Source: Channallabes apus (Eukaryota; Chordata; Actinopteri; Siluriformes; Clariidae). From it: DNA of 64,000 nucleotides. This document shows, piece by piece, positions 1 through 12,500 of this stretch. The DNA is taken from the NCBI GenBank assembly GCA_030522415.1, contig CM060109.1, positions 37,488,392-37,552,391 of the forward strand. The letters are read 5' to 3'. A model generated the notes under the pieces. The model was not told the origin of the DNA and made no database searches. It saw only the letters and a program-made list of their open reading frames with translations. The stretch's first letter is position 1, and the number at the start of each line of letters is the position of its first letter. A program made the translations under genes and the position numbers.

Positions 1-313
1 GTTCCGGAAGCGGGCTTCTAGATAAAAACACTCGTATATCAAAGCGAATTTCCCCCATAAGAGATGATAAAACTCAGATTATTCGTTCCACGACCCAAAA
101 AAATGCATAAAAATAATTGATACAAAATATAAAATAAAAATAAAACAAATTAACCTGCACCTTTGGAAAAAAGTAAAAAATAAATCCTGACAGATAAGTG
201 TTATCGTTAGTGTGTATGTGTGTGTGAAGCTAAAGTAAGTCGAGAGGAGGAATATGACTCCCTCCATCCTACCTCTCTTATTTGAAAGGAGGGAAGGCTA
301 CCATGTGGGACTA

Positions 314-344
<31 letters not shown>

Positions 345-850
345 TACAAACACACACTCACTCTCACTAATGGAAACAGAATTTCCTTCTTTAACAAGGA
401 ACCTCTCTAGCGTGCGCGCACACTAACAGAATCACTGCTGTACAGTAAAAATAATACAAACAAACCTGCACTTGTGATAAAAATTGCGACAGAGCAGTGT
501 TTCTGTGCACATGTGCATCATTAGAGACTTACGTGTGTGCACGCACTCATAAGGAATCAGTGATTTCAGAGAGAGGAAGAGAAACTGAAAAAAAGATGCT
601 TTACGTGCACATGTGGTCACGATGTTATAGTAACGAGTTCATGTAACTTGAGGATTTTGACTATAAGATTGACACATGTGCATGGGAGACAGTTACCCAC
701 AATTGCACAGCGTGCGAGAGAGAAGAACCATTGGCTTAAGAAGCGCATACACGCCACATGAAACTCCACGTTACTTGGAACTCATGATTGGCGCATGCCA
801 TGCGGTCACTGAGATTTCCGGGAGACCAGACTAAACACGTCTAAACAGCA
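1..850. mobile_element. Diverged DNA-transposon relic, family R1 (copy 1, cut by window start)
   Basis: Shares ordered blocks with 26880-27290: GTTATAGTAACGAGT versus GTTATAGTAAACAGT, GGGAGACAGTTACCCACAAT versus GGGAGACGATTACCCACAAT, and AGAAGCGCATACACG versus AGAAGCGCATGCGTG. The outer part (1-100, CACTCGTATATCAAAGCGAA, ATTATTCGTTCCACGAC) is a familiar fish repeat edge. Blocks near 145-195 and 455-492 look like an internal duplication. Confidence 0.5.
310..336 (+). repeat. (TC)n microsatellite
   Basis: Perfect CT/TC dinucleotide run followed by a short (CA)n. Confidence 0.9.
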
Positions 851-1470
851 ATCTACTTCTGTACTCTCTGGTACAATTGCTTCAATATCTAATTCAATTA
901 GCGGTACGGTGTATCATTCACGAGACCCTCTTTTCCAGAAATAATGAACCAGACGACTTTGGGGTCAAGTGTTCTTGGAAACGATCCCAGGGCCCTGATG
1001 TGAAAACGCCCTAAAACTCTTTAGAGACTCCTACTGAAAGGCTGAATAGACCATAAAAAGAATTGATCCTGGGCTTAATATTGATTTGAACAATCACATG
1101 GTTTAAAGAAATAGTTCGCTGATGATAATACCAGAAGCCTCTTGGTTTTGAACAGTGATGTGTGCGGTAACGTCCTGCTGCTGCTGATAAAGAGCTCATT
1201 GAGTTAAAATGCTCTGGGCATTAGCTGGACACTGGGTGAATCAATAGGACTAGGAAGGCCAGAGAGGACGGAAAGACAGAGACAGAAAAGAGAAATGGAA
1301 ACTGATGGATCTCACTGATTTGAATAACTGTGTTTATTTGAATGTAGGGATGTATAGTATACAGTATATATGAATATTCAGAATGAACAGATAATACGTT
1401 TTAAATAGGTTTGTTCTACACACGTGAATAAATGTTTGATTTTTTTCTCTCTCTCATTTGACTTATTTTC

Positions 1471-1589
1471 ATTCATTCATTCATCTTCTATACCGCTTTA
1501 TCCTGTGTTCAGGGTCGCGGGGGACCTGGAGCCTATCCCAGGAGACTTCGGGCACTAGGCGGGGTACACCCTGGACAGGGTGCCAATCC
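1471..1589 (-). repeat. SINE family S1, 3' fragment
   Basis: Starts with the (ATTC)n tail and continues with the reverse complement of the S1 3' part: CTATACCGCTTTATCCTGTG, CCTGGAGCCTATCCCAGG and GGGTACACCCTGGACAGGGT. It closely matches the end of the copy at 33032-33405. The tRNA-like head is absent. Confidence 0.88.
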
Positions 1590-2638
1590 TTGTCTTATTT
1601 TTTATTATTTAAATTTTTTTAAGAAAGATTTCCAGAAAGGTTCACAGCGCATATGGTTACTTTAATACAGTTCTTGAGTGAGCGGTCAGGTATGAAGCCT
1701 GCAGGACAAACAAAGGCCACATTCTCACATCTATAGCCGAGACCAGTTCTGAACGTGAGTGATGAGAGACAGACTGATACTTTACAGATAAGGATACTGT
1801 ATTTGGAGCAATGATTCGGATCAGATATTTGGGACACTACATGGCTATGGTTCCATCCTAGAGAGCGTGCATGTTGCATGTTTTGGAGATGTGTTTAGTT
1901 TTGTCCGCAGCTCTACCCATGCAGCCTTGTTTGTGGGAGGTTTTGCAACAGAGGCAGAGATGTGTTACAAGCTCACTTTGGCTACTCGCTCACATCTGGA
2001 GCTCGTGTGTGTTGGATTAGCACTTCTCTTTGAAAACATGTGAATGCTTTGAGCTTTCCACAAGCGTAGTCTAACATGTTAAGCTCTTGGCCTTTCACAC
2101 ACATTTGAGCCTGACGCTGATTAATCGAGAGCTTCATTTATCTTAGACATTTTGTGAAAATTCCCTAAGGCAGATACGCTTGATGAAAGCCTTTTGTTTG
2201 ATTTGTTTTGACAGCTCTAACTTCTCAGCCCCTCACATTTCAATTTGAGTTTGATTCCAGGTTCCATGAGGCGCTTATAAAGCAGAATTTATGCATCTCG
2301 TTGCAGGTCGCTTTTTGATAAGTAATTGTGATCCATGCTGAAAAAACAATGACGACTTTATTTTATTTTTTTGTTTATTTACATGAATTTTGAACATTTG
2401 TTACTACTGACACAAGAAAAACCTGGATTATGACATTGGTGTTTTTCCAGACATATGTGAATAAGTGTGTGTGAGGGAGAGAAAGGAAGAGAGAGACACT
2501 CCGAGGGAGTGAAGGACTGTTTAATGTGTTGGGTGACTGTGTGTTGTATTAAGTGTTTGTGAGGTTTTGTGTGAATCTTCACAGTGAACTGTTGAAAGCA
2601 GTAGTAGTGTGGGGGGGGCTTACCTCCAGCTAGACAGA

Positions 2639-2640
2639 CA

Positions 2641-2690
<50 letters not shown>
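2639..2690 (+). repeat. (CA)n microsatellite
   Basis: Nearly perfect CA run of about 50 bases with one TA interruption. It creates spurious Cys-Val frames on the minus strand. Confidence 0.95.
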
Positions 2691-2691
<1 letters not shown>

Positions 2692-3097
2692 ACAGACCTG
2701 TCCCTTTGTTATTAGAAATGAAAGCGAAGCATGTCAGAGCTGGTTAGTTCAGCTGTAATGTCTGTAAAACCTGATCAAGAAAATCGAATCAGGCTGTTCA
2801 GAGCCGAGAGTTGTTCAGGGACGGAGCGGACCGAGTCGGAGAAATTGCTCCCAGCATTAAGAGCCCTCACATCCGAAATCTATTCCCTAGTATCAATTCA
2901 CTACTGACTCGGATCAGGAGATTAAAGAAACTTCCTGAATTGTGTGGGTGGCTGAAAAGAAAATGCTTCCCTTTCCTTCTGTTTGTTTCCGCAGTCCCGG
3001 GTCTCATTTTACTACAAGTTCTTTGGATCTTTTTTTTTTTTTTTAATGGGCAATATCTAAAGCAATGTGGCGTCGCTGATCTAATTAAACACGCATT

Positions 3098-3100
<3 letters not shown>

Positions 3101-3147
<47 letters not shown>
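3101..3147 (+). repeat. (GT)n microsatellite
   Basis: Perfect GT run of about 46 bases followed by GAGAGAGA. Confidence 0.95.
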
Positions 3148-3153
<6 letters not shown>

Positions 3154-3837
3154 CACATGGTCTCCATCAGCACAGAGGACTCAGATGTTTGGCCTGGGTA
3201 TCTTTAATTAATTGGCTTACTAGGTTAGTTAGAGTGCTATTAAACAGAATGAAAAGAACCCCAAGATGCTGATTAACTCCACAGTGCCCCCCTCTGGTGA
3301 ATCAGTGTCATACTTATCTGAGGGGCTCCGCAAACCCTCCTGATCTGTGACCTTTTGGTCAGCGCTTCGAGCTCGTCTGTAAGAGACCGTGTTAAGGTTT
3401 CCTGTAGGTGGAAAATATATCACTGAAAAATCTAAGAATATTACAATAATAAGTGTGTAAAATGATGAGAGGATTTATATTGATGTCTTGTTTTAAATAG
3501 AAATTAATCAAAGTAACAATTGATTTTAAATTAATTATAATTGGGAGAAGGACAACAAATGTCTTAATAAACGAATTAATCCTTAATAGTCTTTTTCTAT
3601 CCAAGTGAGCATGTTAGACTTACCTATTAAACGTTACAAATGAGAGAATTGATTCTAGTTCAATTTTGTTGTTCTTTTAGCTGCTTGTGTTAAACGGGTG
3701 CGACAGCAGACTATCCAGTCTGAAGCTTGAGCTAACAACGCTTCAGTTTCCTAAATGCAAAGTAAATGTATGTAAACTTGTGTTCTGTTGTACTACCTGG
3801 TGCTGTCTAGTAATAAATAATCAATATCACATGAGAG

Positions 3838-4586
3838 CAGAGGTGTCAAGTAACGAAGTACAAATACTTCGTTACCTTACTTAAGTAGAAATTTTGGGTA
3901 TCTATACTTTACTGGAGTAATTATTTTTCTTCTACTCCTTACATTTTTAAGCAATTATCTGTACTTTCTACTCCTTACACAGCCTCGTTACTCTATTTTT
4001 ATGATCAGAACGCGCAACCCCCCCCGTCACATGATCAGAACGCGCACAACGCCCCCCCCCCCCCCCCCGTCACATGATCACAACGCGCCCCCCCCCCTCG
4101 TCACATGATCAGAACGCGCACAACGTCCCCCCCCTCACATGATCAGAACGCGCACAACGCCCATTCCCCCCCCCCCCCTCCCCCCGTCACATGATCAGAA
4201 CGCGCACAACGCCCCCCCCCCCCCCCCCCGGTCACATGATCAGAACGCGCACAACGCCGCCCCCCCCCCCCCCCGTCACATGATCAGAACGCGCACAACG
4301 CCCCCCCCAAACATTCCCCCCCCCCCCCCCCCCCCCCCCGTCACATGATCAGAACGCGCACAACGCCACCCCAAGTTGCATGATAAGAACGCGAGACTTT
4401 AATGCTTTTGTCGGCCTTCACGTTACTTTTACTTTTAAACTTTAAGTAGTTTTGAAACCAGTACTTTTAAATTTTTACTTAAGTAAAAAGCTTGGGTTGA
4501 TACTTCAACTTCTAAAGAAGTATTTTTGACCCCTAGTATCTATACTTCTACTCAAGTAATGAATGTGAATACTTTTGACACCACTG
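3838..4586. mobile_element. Non-autonomous hAT-type MITE with 8-bp target duplication
   Basis: A 749-bp element. The left end is CAGAGGTGTCAAGTAAC and the right end, in reverse complement, is CAGTGGTGTCAAAAGTA. A perfect 8-bp duplication CATGAGAG flanks it (3830-3837 and 4587-4594). The 8-bp duplication and CAG-type ends are typical of hAT elements. The outer parts carry the (A)CTTAAGTA / TACTCAAGTA-rich sequence common to fish hAT MITEs. There is no transposase. The centre (about 4001-4395) is a C-rich minisatellite. Confidence 0.9.
4001..4395 (+). repeat. C-rich minisatellite inside the hAT MITE
   Basis: Ten imperfect copies of a unit built on ATGATCAGAACGCGCACAAC begin at about 4001, 4031, 4073, 4105, 4139, 4191, 4236, 4280, 4345 and 4380. 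They are separated by runs of about 5 to 20 C. The core is well conserved and the C-runs vary, so unit length ranges from about 30 to 65 bases. On the minus strand this gives repeated G-runs. Confidence 0.92.
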
Positions 4587-5061
4587 CATGAGAGGGAGTG
4601 CTGTTGTACTGAATATCAGCAGGGTTGTGAGGACACTAAACCATGAAGGTGACGGACAATCTTAAGAAACTTACGAGATTTATTTTACATTTTCACTTGT
4701 TCTGCTTTAAAATATCAGCTAATTTCCAGGTTCTAGGATTAAATCCCAATTACCAAATAGTGTTAAATGTAAAGGACGTATGATATGTAGCTTGTACAGT
4801 CTCTTGTTCCACACACCAAGTAGTGCCCTTGATCAGGGGTTATTGGAGCTGGATTTAAGATTCAGGTTTTAGTTAGAAGCAAGTTATCTTTGTAGTCGTG
4901 AATAAAAGAACACAGAAGGATTCAGACCATCTTAGAAGCAGTTACTAAGGAGACAAAGTGTTTAAGATGACATAACGTTATCAGATGTGTTTTCTTGCAA
5001 CTGCGACTCCCCTCAGTCCTGCGGACCGTTACGACCTACTCTTGATGCGGAGTGACACTTA

Positions 5062-5645
5062 TGCCTCTTTTCCACTGCATAGTATGGCACGACACGGTTC
5101 AGTTCAACTCACTTCGGTTTGGCTCGGTTTTGCTCGGTTTGCGCTTCCACTGCAGTGTAGTAACGCTTTAGAGGGGGCGGGATTACTCACGTGTCGTTTA
5201 GTCGCGGCGCCGCTACTGCCGTGACGTCATCGTAAACGCGCCACAAACAAACACACAACAATGGAGCATATCGACAGCATGGTGTTCTTCATTCTCGGCA
5301 TGTGGATGTTTTTAACAAGCGAGACGAAGGAGTTTGTTTCAAAAGAGGCCGACGGTTAATACAAAAAGGTGCATGCGATCCTTCGCTGGCTGTTCTAAAT
5401 ATATCGGTTCTGTTGTGTCTCGTGTCGCAAGTTCAGTGACGCAGTAATGACGATTTTCTCCGGCTAATCAGTGACCAGCAGAGTTTACACGTCACGTTTT
5501 GGTAACGGTTCGGCGCGCTTGGAACCTCGGCTGAGGTGGTACTAAAAAAAGGACCAGGTACCAGGTACTGTTCCCAGTGGAAAACCCCCCAAAAGTGGGT
5601 AGAACTGAACCGTGTCGTGCCGTACTATGCAGTGGAAAAGCGCCA
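5062..5645 (+). mobile_element. Terminal-inverted-repeat element, family F1 (copy 1)
   Basis: A segment of about 584 bp bounded by inverted repeats TGCCTCTTTTCCACTGCATA and (reverse complement of the right end) TGGCGCTTTTCCACTGCATA, each followed by GTA-GGCACGACACGGTTCAG-like sequence. A copy in opposite orientation is at 25760-26338. I could not define a target-site duplication, so the superfamily is unassigned. A CpG-rich stretch and a short open frame of 32 codons (5261-5359) lie inside. Confidence 0.85.
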
Positions 5646-7086
5646 ATATAGTTAAAAGTTACTATTCGTTATCAGCACTTGTGGAAAGCATCTTGTCCAA
5701 TTAGACTAGTAGTTCAGAACTAACTGTAGTATAATGGACTTTGTATTTTGTCTTGAGTGTTAGTGTTTATTTATTTTACAGCTTGGATATTAAAACTAGC
5801 ATACATTACTAAAGTGCGGGGTATGTAAAGTCAAGAATGTTGTGTAGATTAACTTTGTCACGATGTGTTGAATTGAAAGAAATGGGTTTGGAGTTGGAGG
5901 ACAGAGTGCTTTTATTGTTTTCTTAACTTCATGCGGGTGAGAGTGAGAGGGAGACTGATGAGGGAGCGAGAGGCGATCGATTTTATAAAATATTAACAGG
6001 AACTTACAACGTGAAATGTTATGGTTACTGCTTCAGAAAACCGCACACTGTTAGCAGATGTAAGAAGATTAAAACACTATATGTGCATTTATTTATTTAT
6101 TTTACACAATCGCCCTACATCGCCTCACCCTGCCACTGATTCCTTTTTTATAATCGGACACCTCAATATATTTCATTCCTTCCGTGCAGCTTCTTTGACA
6201 GAACCTGATGGCACAGGGAGAGATCAGGTCTTTTGTATGCTGTAGCATGGCTCTTTTTTAAAACAAATTGAAGGTGCAGTGTGATTTTTGAATTCCTAAG
6301 AGGGGGGGGGGGGAGTCCATTTTAAAACAATTTCTGCCTGGCTGGCTTTCTTAGTTCAGACCCCTCTCACATCCATTAAACCACTTGGTATGTTATTTGT
6401 GTTTTCTGACATTCGGAGCCAACTTTGTATTCTGAGGACATAGTGAAATACAAGCAGTTTTCTTAAGCAATATAACAGACGTGACCATTTCAAACAGTCC
6501 TGAGTTAGAGGAGACTAAGAAGTGCTTCTGCTTAGAAGTCTCCAACTGTCAATAAAAATGTACGTAATGTACATGTTGAAGTAAGAATGAAGCTCATATC
6601 CAACCCACACGAAAGGCATGTTTTCTTCAGGGTGATTAGATGGTATATTAGGATGCAGCTCAGGGACCACGTGGTTTGTGTCTTCAAGATACTGAATAGC
6701 TCTTGGAACAGCTCGAAACTGGCTCATGAGTCTTTTCTGTGACAAAAGTGAGCTTTCAGCTTAAGAGGCCAAGCGCTTCTGGATCCTTCATTTGACACAC
6801 TGAACACAAGCGTGATATTTTTCAGAAAAGGGGAAAAGAGAAAGCGGAGTATTGTACGAGCCCCATGCCTTCCTCTCGCTTTTGTGGCTTGTACAGAGGA
6901 TTGTTTGTCTGATGAGAGAGTTGGAAATGTGAAGAAGTCACAGAGTCCATGATGAAGAATGCTGCGTCTCTTACTGAAGTTCCTCTTAAGCATCATTATT
7001 CATTCTCTCGTGTCATAATTCTGTAACTGCATTGATTCTCAGGATAGCTACTCCTTTACACACACAGTCAGAAGGTGTCTGATTAG

Positions 7087-7093
7087 ATGTGTG

Positions 7094-7140
<47 letters not shown>
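7087..7140 (+). repeat. (GT)n microsatellite
   Basis: GT run with one GC interruption near its start. Confidence 0.95.
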
Positions 7141-7141
<1 letters not shown>

Positions 7142-8554
7142 ATTGACACCTCTTAAATGTCTGCTATTCTACAGTCAAGCATGGGAAATGTGTCAAAATG
7201 AGCTGGCTGCAGGTGTGAAATTCCACACACAGATGCCGCTATGCATTTAGCCACAGGTGAGAATTTGTGACAGACGAACATGTTCACTCACACTGTTGCC
7301 ACACCCAAGGTTGAATATCAGACAGCCCTCAGACATCCATTATATATTTTGTAAGAAATAAGGAAAGTGGCTGTTTCTTTGCCATGTTCGCTTCTGCTTC
7401 TTGAGATGGTGTTTTTGTTTTGTCGTCCAAGTCCTGACCTCAGTCTCGTGAGGCCCCAAGCGAAAGGGGCAACGTCTGTCTGTCTGACCCGTGAGCCGTG
7501 GAGCACATTTGTCGTTGCCACACAGACGCATCCGACACCTCAGTGTTCTCACTAATAATCACAATCTTGATCCATACAAACACACAATTTCGTTCCTGAA
7601 TGACGGTGATTCGCTTGCCTGTGTTTTTTCCTTCATTCAGGTAACGCCGCATTGATGTCTTCGCTTATTTACTCGACACCTATGCCAGATGCTTTAGCAG
7701 TCACACTCAATGGTCACACTCACAAAGTGTAAACATTCATTCACTAATCAGGCCAGAGAGTAGCAAATAATTTTATTTTTGCACGCTCCATGCTCTCTTC
7801 TCCGCAAGCTCAATATCAATCCAATCAGAAGTTAGAGGAGGGGCAATACCAGCCTGACAGGGGTACATTCTGACGACCTGCTTCTGATTGGCTATCCGTG
7901 TCCCCTCAATGCGCTTGTGTCAAACATCATGTTTTTTTCTGATGTTGCTTTAGTATCTATCGGCATTATTTTTGTCAGCAGAAGGTACAGTAAATGTCTA
8001 ACACCTTACTGTATTATTTCATTAAACCTGACGTGTTTATTCCTATCTCTTACACAAAGACTCTGAAAACAGATCAAAAGATTTACTAGAAAGCTATTCT
8101 ATTAATATAATTGAAGCGTACTGCACATGTGTCATGATTAAACAATAAAACCTTTGACAACAATACATTTTGAGCTACCTAACTAACAGGCATTAACCCT
8201 ATGCTGGTAATAATGATGATATGAACTGACGCATGTGATAATGAAGTACTGTAGTTGGAGTGTCAAAGCACAGGAGCTATTTATATGTTTTGTTTATTGA
8301 ACATTGTTAACATTCTGTTTATGTTCAGCATCTTGTAAGTTATTCACTTGTGTCTCTAAAATAAGGAAAAGCTACTTTTTTGTTCAGGAGTGCAGAACAA
8401 GTTTTGGTTGAAAAAATTAGACTCGTGTGAGAGAATCATGATCTCAATATAAATTTCTTATATATACATTGTCAAATGGAAAACCACTATTATAATATGG
8501 ATCGTCTGAATAATTGCAGGATGATATTTTTTGAGAGATGCATGTAGTCATATT

Positions 8555-9035
8555 GACCAGTCGACCCCCCCCCCCCACACACACACACACACACACACAC
8601 ACTTTCTCCCTAATTTATCCCATTATATATTAAATTCCTATGGGGCTGCCACATTAAGGCTACTACTACCACTCAGTCGGGAGGGCCAAAGACTATCACG
8701 TGTTTCCTCCGAACCACGTGACGCCAGTTGACCACATCTTTTCGATCTGCTTACGCACTGTTAGGGACGGAGTAACACACTCGGAGGACAGCGCTATCCA
8801 CTTCTTCCGCTTGCATGAGCTCACAGACGCCCCTGATTGGCTGCAGAGCCGTGATTAATGTGGGAGCACGAAGTATTTCTCATCCCTCCCATCCGAGAGA
8901 GCTCGGCCAATCAGCTCTCTCTAGACCTCCGGCTGCGAGAGGTTACAGCATCACCCGGGAATCCAACTCGCGATCTCCGGATCAATCCGGTCAATTGCTT
9001 ATGATATCCCATTAGTCCAGCATTGTAACTAAACC
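8555..9035 (-). repeat. Long SINE-like fish repeat with tRNA-like end
   Basis: Contains GGAGTAACACACTCGGAGGA, GAGCTCACAGACGCCCCTGA and GAGAGAGCTCGGCCAATCAG, a block common in fish genomes. On the minus strand it starts with GGACTAATGGGATATCATAA and GAGTTGGATTCCC, which looks like a tRNA-derived head. A C-run and (CA)n lie at its far end (8565-8602). Confidence 0.65.
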
Positions 9036-9051
9036 ATGACTGAAAAGACTA

Positions 9052-10668
9052 CAGTGGTGTGAAAAACTATTTGCCCCCTTCCTGATTTCTTATTCTTTTG
9101 CACGTTTGTCACACTTAAATGTTTCTGCTCATCAAAAACTGTTAACTATTAGTCAAAGGTAACATAATTGAACAAAAAATGCAGTTTTTAAATGAAGGTT
9201 TACGTTATTAAGGGGAAAAAAAACTCCAAATCTACATGGCCCTGTGTGAAAAAGTGATTGCCCCTCTTGTTAAAAAATAACTTAACTGTGGTTTATTACA
9301 CCTGAGTTCAATTTCTGTAGTCACCCCCAGGCCTGATTACTGCCACACCTGTTTCAATCAAGAAATCACTTAAATAGGAGCTACCTGACACAGAGAAGTA
9401 GACCAAAAGCACCTCAAAAGCTAGACATCATGCCAAGATCCAAAGAAATTCAGGAACAAATGAGAACAAAAGTAATTGAGATCTATCAGTCTGGTAAAGG
9501 TTATAAAGCCATTTCTAAAGCTTTGGGACTCCAGCGAACCACAGTGAGAGCCATTATCCACAAATGGCAAAAACATGGAACAGTGGTGAACCTTCCCAGG
9601 AGTGGCCGGCCGACCAAAATTACCCCAAGAGCGCAGAGACAACTCATCCGAGAGGCCACAAAAGACCCCAGGACAACATCTAAAGAACTGCAGGCCTCAC
9701 TTGCCTCAATTAAGGTCAGTGTTCTCGACTCCACCATAAGAAAGAGACTGGGCAAAAACGGCCTGCATGGCAGATTTCCAAGGCGCAAACCACTTAAGCA
9801 AAAAGAACATTAAGGCTCGTCTCAATTTTGCTAAAAAACATCTCAATGATTGCCAAGACTTTTGGGAAAGTACCTTGTGGACATCGAGACAAAAGTTGAA
9901 CTTTTTGGAAGGTGCGTGTCCCGTTACATCTGGCGTAAAAGTAACACAGCATTTCAGAAAAAGAACATCATACCAACAGTAAAATATGGTGGTGGTAGTG
10001 TGATGGTCTGGGGTTGTTTTGCTGCTTCAGGACCTGGAAGGCTTGCTGTGATAGATGGAACCATGAATTCTACTGTCTACCAAAAAATCCTAAAGGAGAA
10101 TGTCCGGCCATCTGTTTGTCAACTCAAGCTGAAGCGATCTTGGGTGCTGCAGCAGGACAATGACCCAAAACACACCAGCAAATCCACCTCTGAATGGCTG
10201 AAGAAAAACAAAATGACGACTTTGGAGTGGCCGAGTCAAAGTCCTGACCTGAATCCTATTGAGATGTTGTGGCATGACCTTAAAAAGGCGGTTCATGCTA
10301 GAAAACCCTCAAATAAAACTGAATTACAACAATTCTGCAAAGATGAGTGGGCCAAAATTCCTCCAGAGCGCTGTAAAAGACTCGTTGCAAGTTATCGCAA
10401 ACGCTTGATTGCAGTTATTGCTGCTAAGGGTGGCCCAACCAGTTATTAGGTTCAGGGGGCAATTACTTTTTCACACAGGGCCATGTAGGTTTGGATTTTT
10501 TTTCTCCCTAAATAATAAAACCCCTCATTTAAAAACTGCATTTTGTGTTTACTTGTGTTATCTTTGACTAATAGTTAAATGTGTTTGATGATCAGAAACA
10601 TTTTGTGTGACAAACATGCAAAAGAATAACAAATCAGGAGGGGGGGCAAATAGTTTTTCACACCACTG
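9052..10668 (+). mobile_element. Tc1-family DNA transposon, full length (copy 1)
   Basis: A 1617-bp element flanked by TA dinucleotides (9050-9051 and 10669-10670). Both ends begin CAGTGGTGTGAAAAACTATT (the right end in reverse complement), inside inverted repeats of roughly 200 bp. A second related motif, GTGTGAAAAAGTGATTGCCC, sits at the inner edge (about 9244-9263), which gives an IR/DR layout like that of Sleeping Beauty-type fish Tc1 elements. The transposase gene lies between the repeats on the plus strand. A second copy in opposite orientation is at 27310-28915. The precise subfamily name is not known to me. Confidence 0.95.
9430..10449 (+). pseudogene. Tc1 transposase with two small deletions (copy 1)
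   Basis: Starts MPRSKEIQEQMRTKVIEIYQ with a paired-like helix-turn-helix N-terminus, then the GRPTKITPRAQR AT-hook-like linker and the DDE catalytic domain. Compared with copy 2, about two bases are missing near 9794-9796, which shifts the frame so that a stop follows at 9811-9813. One more base is missing near 9881-9886, which restores the original frame. The second lesion falls on the WTDET motif and removes the first catalytic Asp. The remaining triad residues (QQDNDPKH Asp and NPIE Glu) are present in the 3' part, which runs to the natural stop after GGPTSY. The protein is therefore split and almost certainly inactive. Tc1 transposases cut and paste the element at TA sites. Confidence 0.9.
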
Positions 10669-12435
10669 TATATTATCACCCATATGTTGTCTGGACTGGT
10701 CTGCACAGAGATTGTTGCTGGAAAGCACAAGCTTCATTTCCTTCATATGAACATGTGCACGGGTGACGCAGTTATCTTTTCCAGGTTGCAGTTTTTATAT
10801 ACTGTCGCCTTTTTGTGTTTCTGAACCATAATTACTAGTTCTGTGTCAAGCAAGCAGGACAAGGGCACAGTTAGGTTAACAAGACAGACTAGAGAGTCTC
10901 ACTGCAAGCTATTGCATCAACCTAACCTTATTTGTTTACATAAAACTTAAAGAGGACAGAACACTGTTTATATTCAGTTCACATGGTTTAAGTCATGGTT
11001 TATGGGTTCTTAGAGCAACACTAGGGCACATATTAGTCAAGGCACAGTACACAGACACAACCTTGTCAAAGAAAATCATGTCCTCACTTTCACATGGGAG
11101 CTCCATTCCTCACTGGTTTCGCCTCACTTGGTGTACTTGGTGCGTACACAACCAATCACCCTCGCCACACGGACGCTGAGATGAGCCGTGTTTCCTCCAC
11201 ATCATTTTCCTTCCAGTTGTCAGCGTCCTCTTGCGGATGCGGGGATGTTCACATTAGTCTGACACTGTCCCTGAGGTCGAATACACAATGTGTTAACACC
11301 AAGTTTTCAAGATTGGTGGCCAAAGCAGCTAGACCTGGTGGTGGTGTTCCCTAGGAGTGCTTGCGGTCTGTTTGTCTTCTGACTCTGAGTAAACCATTCA
11401 ATGTGCGTTGCTTTTATTTTAATTTGTCCATTGACGGTGCCAATTTATAAGCTGAAAGAAAGATTAGTTGTGTAGGTATGCAGCAAACTTGTTGTGCTAG
11501 AAGGAGCAAGCCGGCTCCATGCATGCACAGCTAACTGTGTCTGTACTCAACCCCGTTTCTACGGTCTGCAGGCCAGCGTGGTATTTATTACCCCTTTAAT
11601 GACTCTGTTCATCATTCTGTTATAGATTTTAAAGCAAATGAATTCAGTGCTACTGTGAATAATGTAGGAGGTATTACGAAAGTCATGTAGTTACAAGAGT
11701 GAGGAAGTGCTAATCTCGATCTGTCAATGAGTCCTGGAAAATTAAGGGCTGATTTATACTTTGGCAATGAGATATTAAGATGAGATATTAAGACACCGAG
11801 ATGTGTATGCATAGTCCACAGAAGCTTAGAGAGGCTCAGACATGCACAAGATGATGTGCTTTAATCAGACCCTGCTTGTTTGATCAAGGTATTATGACTA
11901 CTGAGATCGGGATGAGATCCAAGCAATACTCAACCCAAAACAGAAACACAAAATGCAACAATTTAAGCATCAGCTGTCAGATCAGTGTACTTATGACCCA
12001 TCTTTAAAGCATTACAAAAACTGAGAATTATTGGATCACTGTAAAGAATATTGTGGGCAAAAATCCAGATGCGTATGAGAATAAAGGCAACGCCCGACAT
12101 GTATGGCCACAAATAATCCTTAAGTCTGGTGTAAGCGCCTAAAGCAGAGGTGGGTTAACTGGCAGCTGGCACATATCCTCTTTGGCGGATTATCCAGGCG
12201 CGTATATTTGTGTAAATTATTTAGCTTAAGGCAGCTTATCAGATGAGAGAAATTGTGGACCAAAGTTTTACCAAAGTTGCATTTTATATCCCTGCTGTAA
12301 TCTGCTGTGTTAGCTGCAAAAACATAGCTTGTTTTAGTATAACTTTACCGAACGTTTAAAGTTTATTCTCCCGGTCATGTTCAAGAACAATTCTCACATT
12401 TGGTCAGACTCTCTGACACTGGTTATAAAGATCCA

Positions 12436-12500
12436 CTATATATGTATATATATATGTGTATATATATAAATATATATATATATATGTGTGTATATATAAA
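12436..12500 (+). repeat. Interrupted (TA)n
   Basis: TA/TATG-rich low-complexity patch. Confidence 0.85.

Noticed and set aside
2811..3272. A 153-codon plus-strand frame
   Set aside because: A long run of Cys-Val from the (GT)n microsatellite lengthens it; no domain, splice context or similarity is visible.
4139..4348. A Pro-rich frame
   Set aside because: Produced by C-runs and the minisatellite core inside the hAT MITE.
3990..4395. A CRISPR-like array
   Set aside because: Spacers are only variable C-runs, and the host is a vertebrate genome; it is a minisatellite in a transposon.
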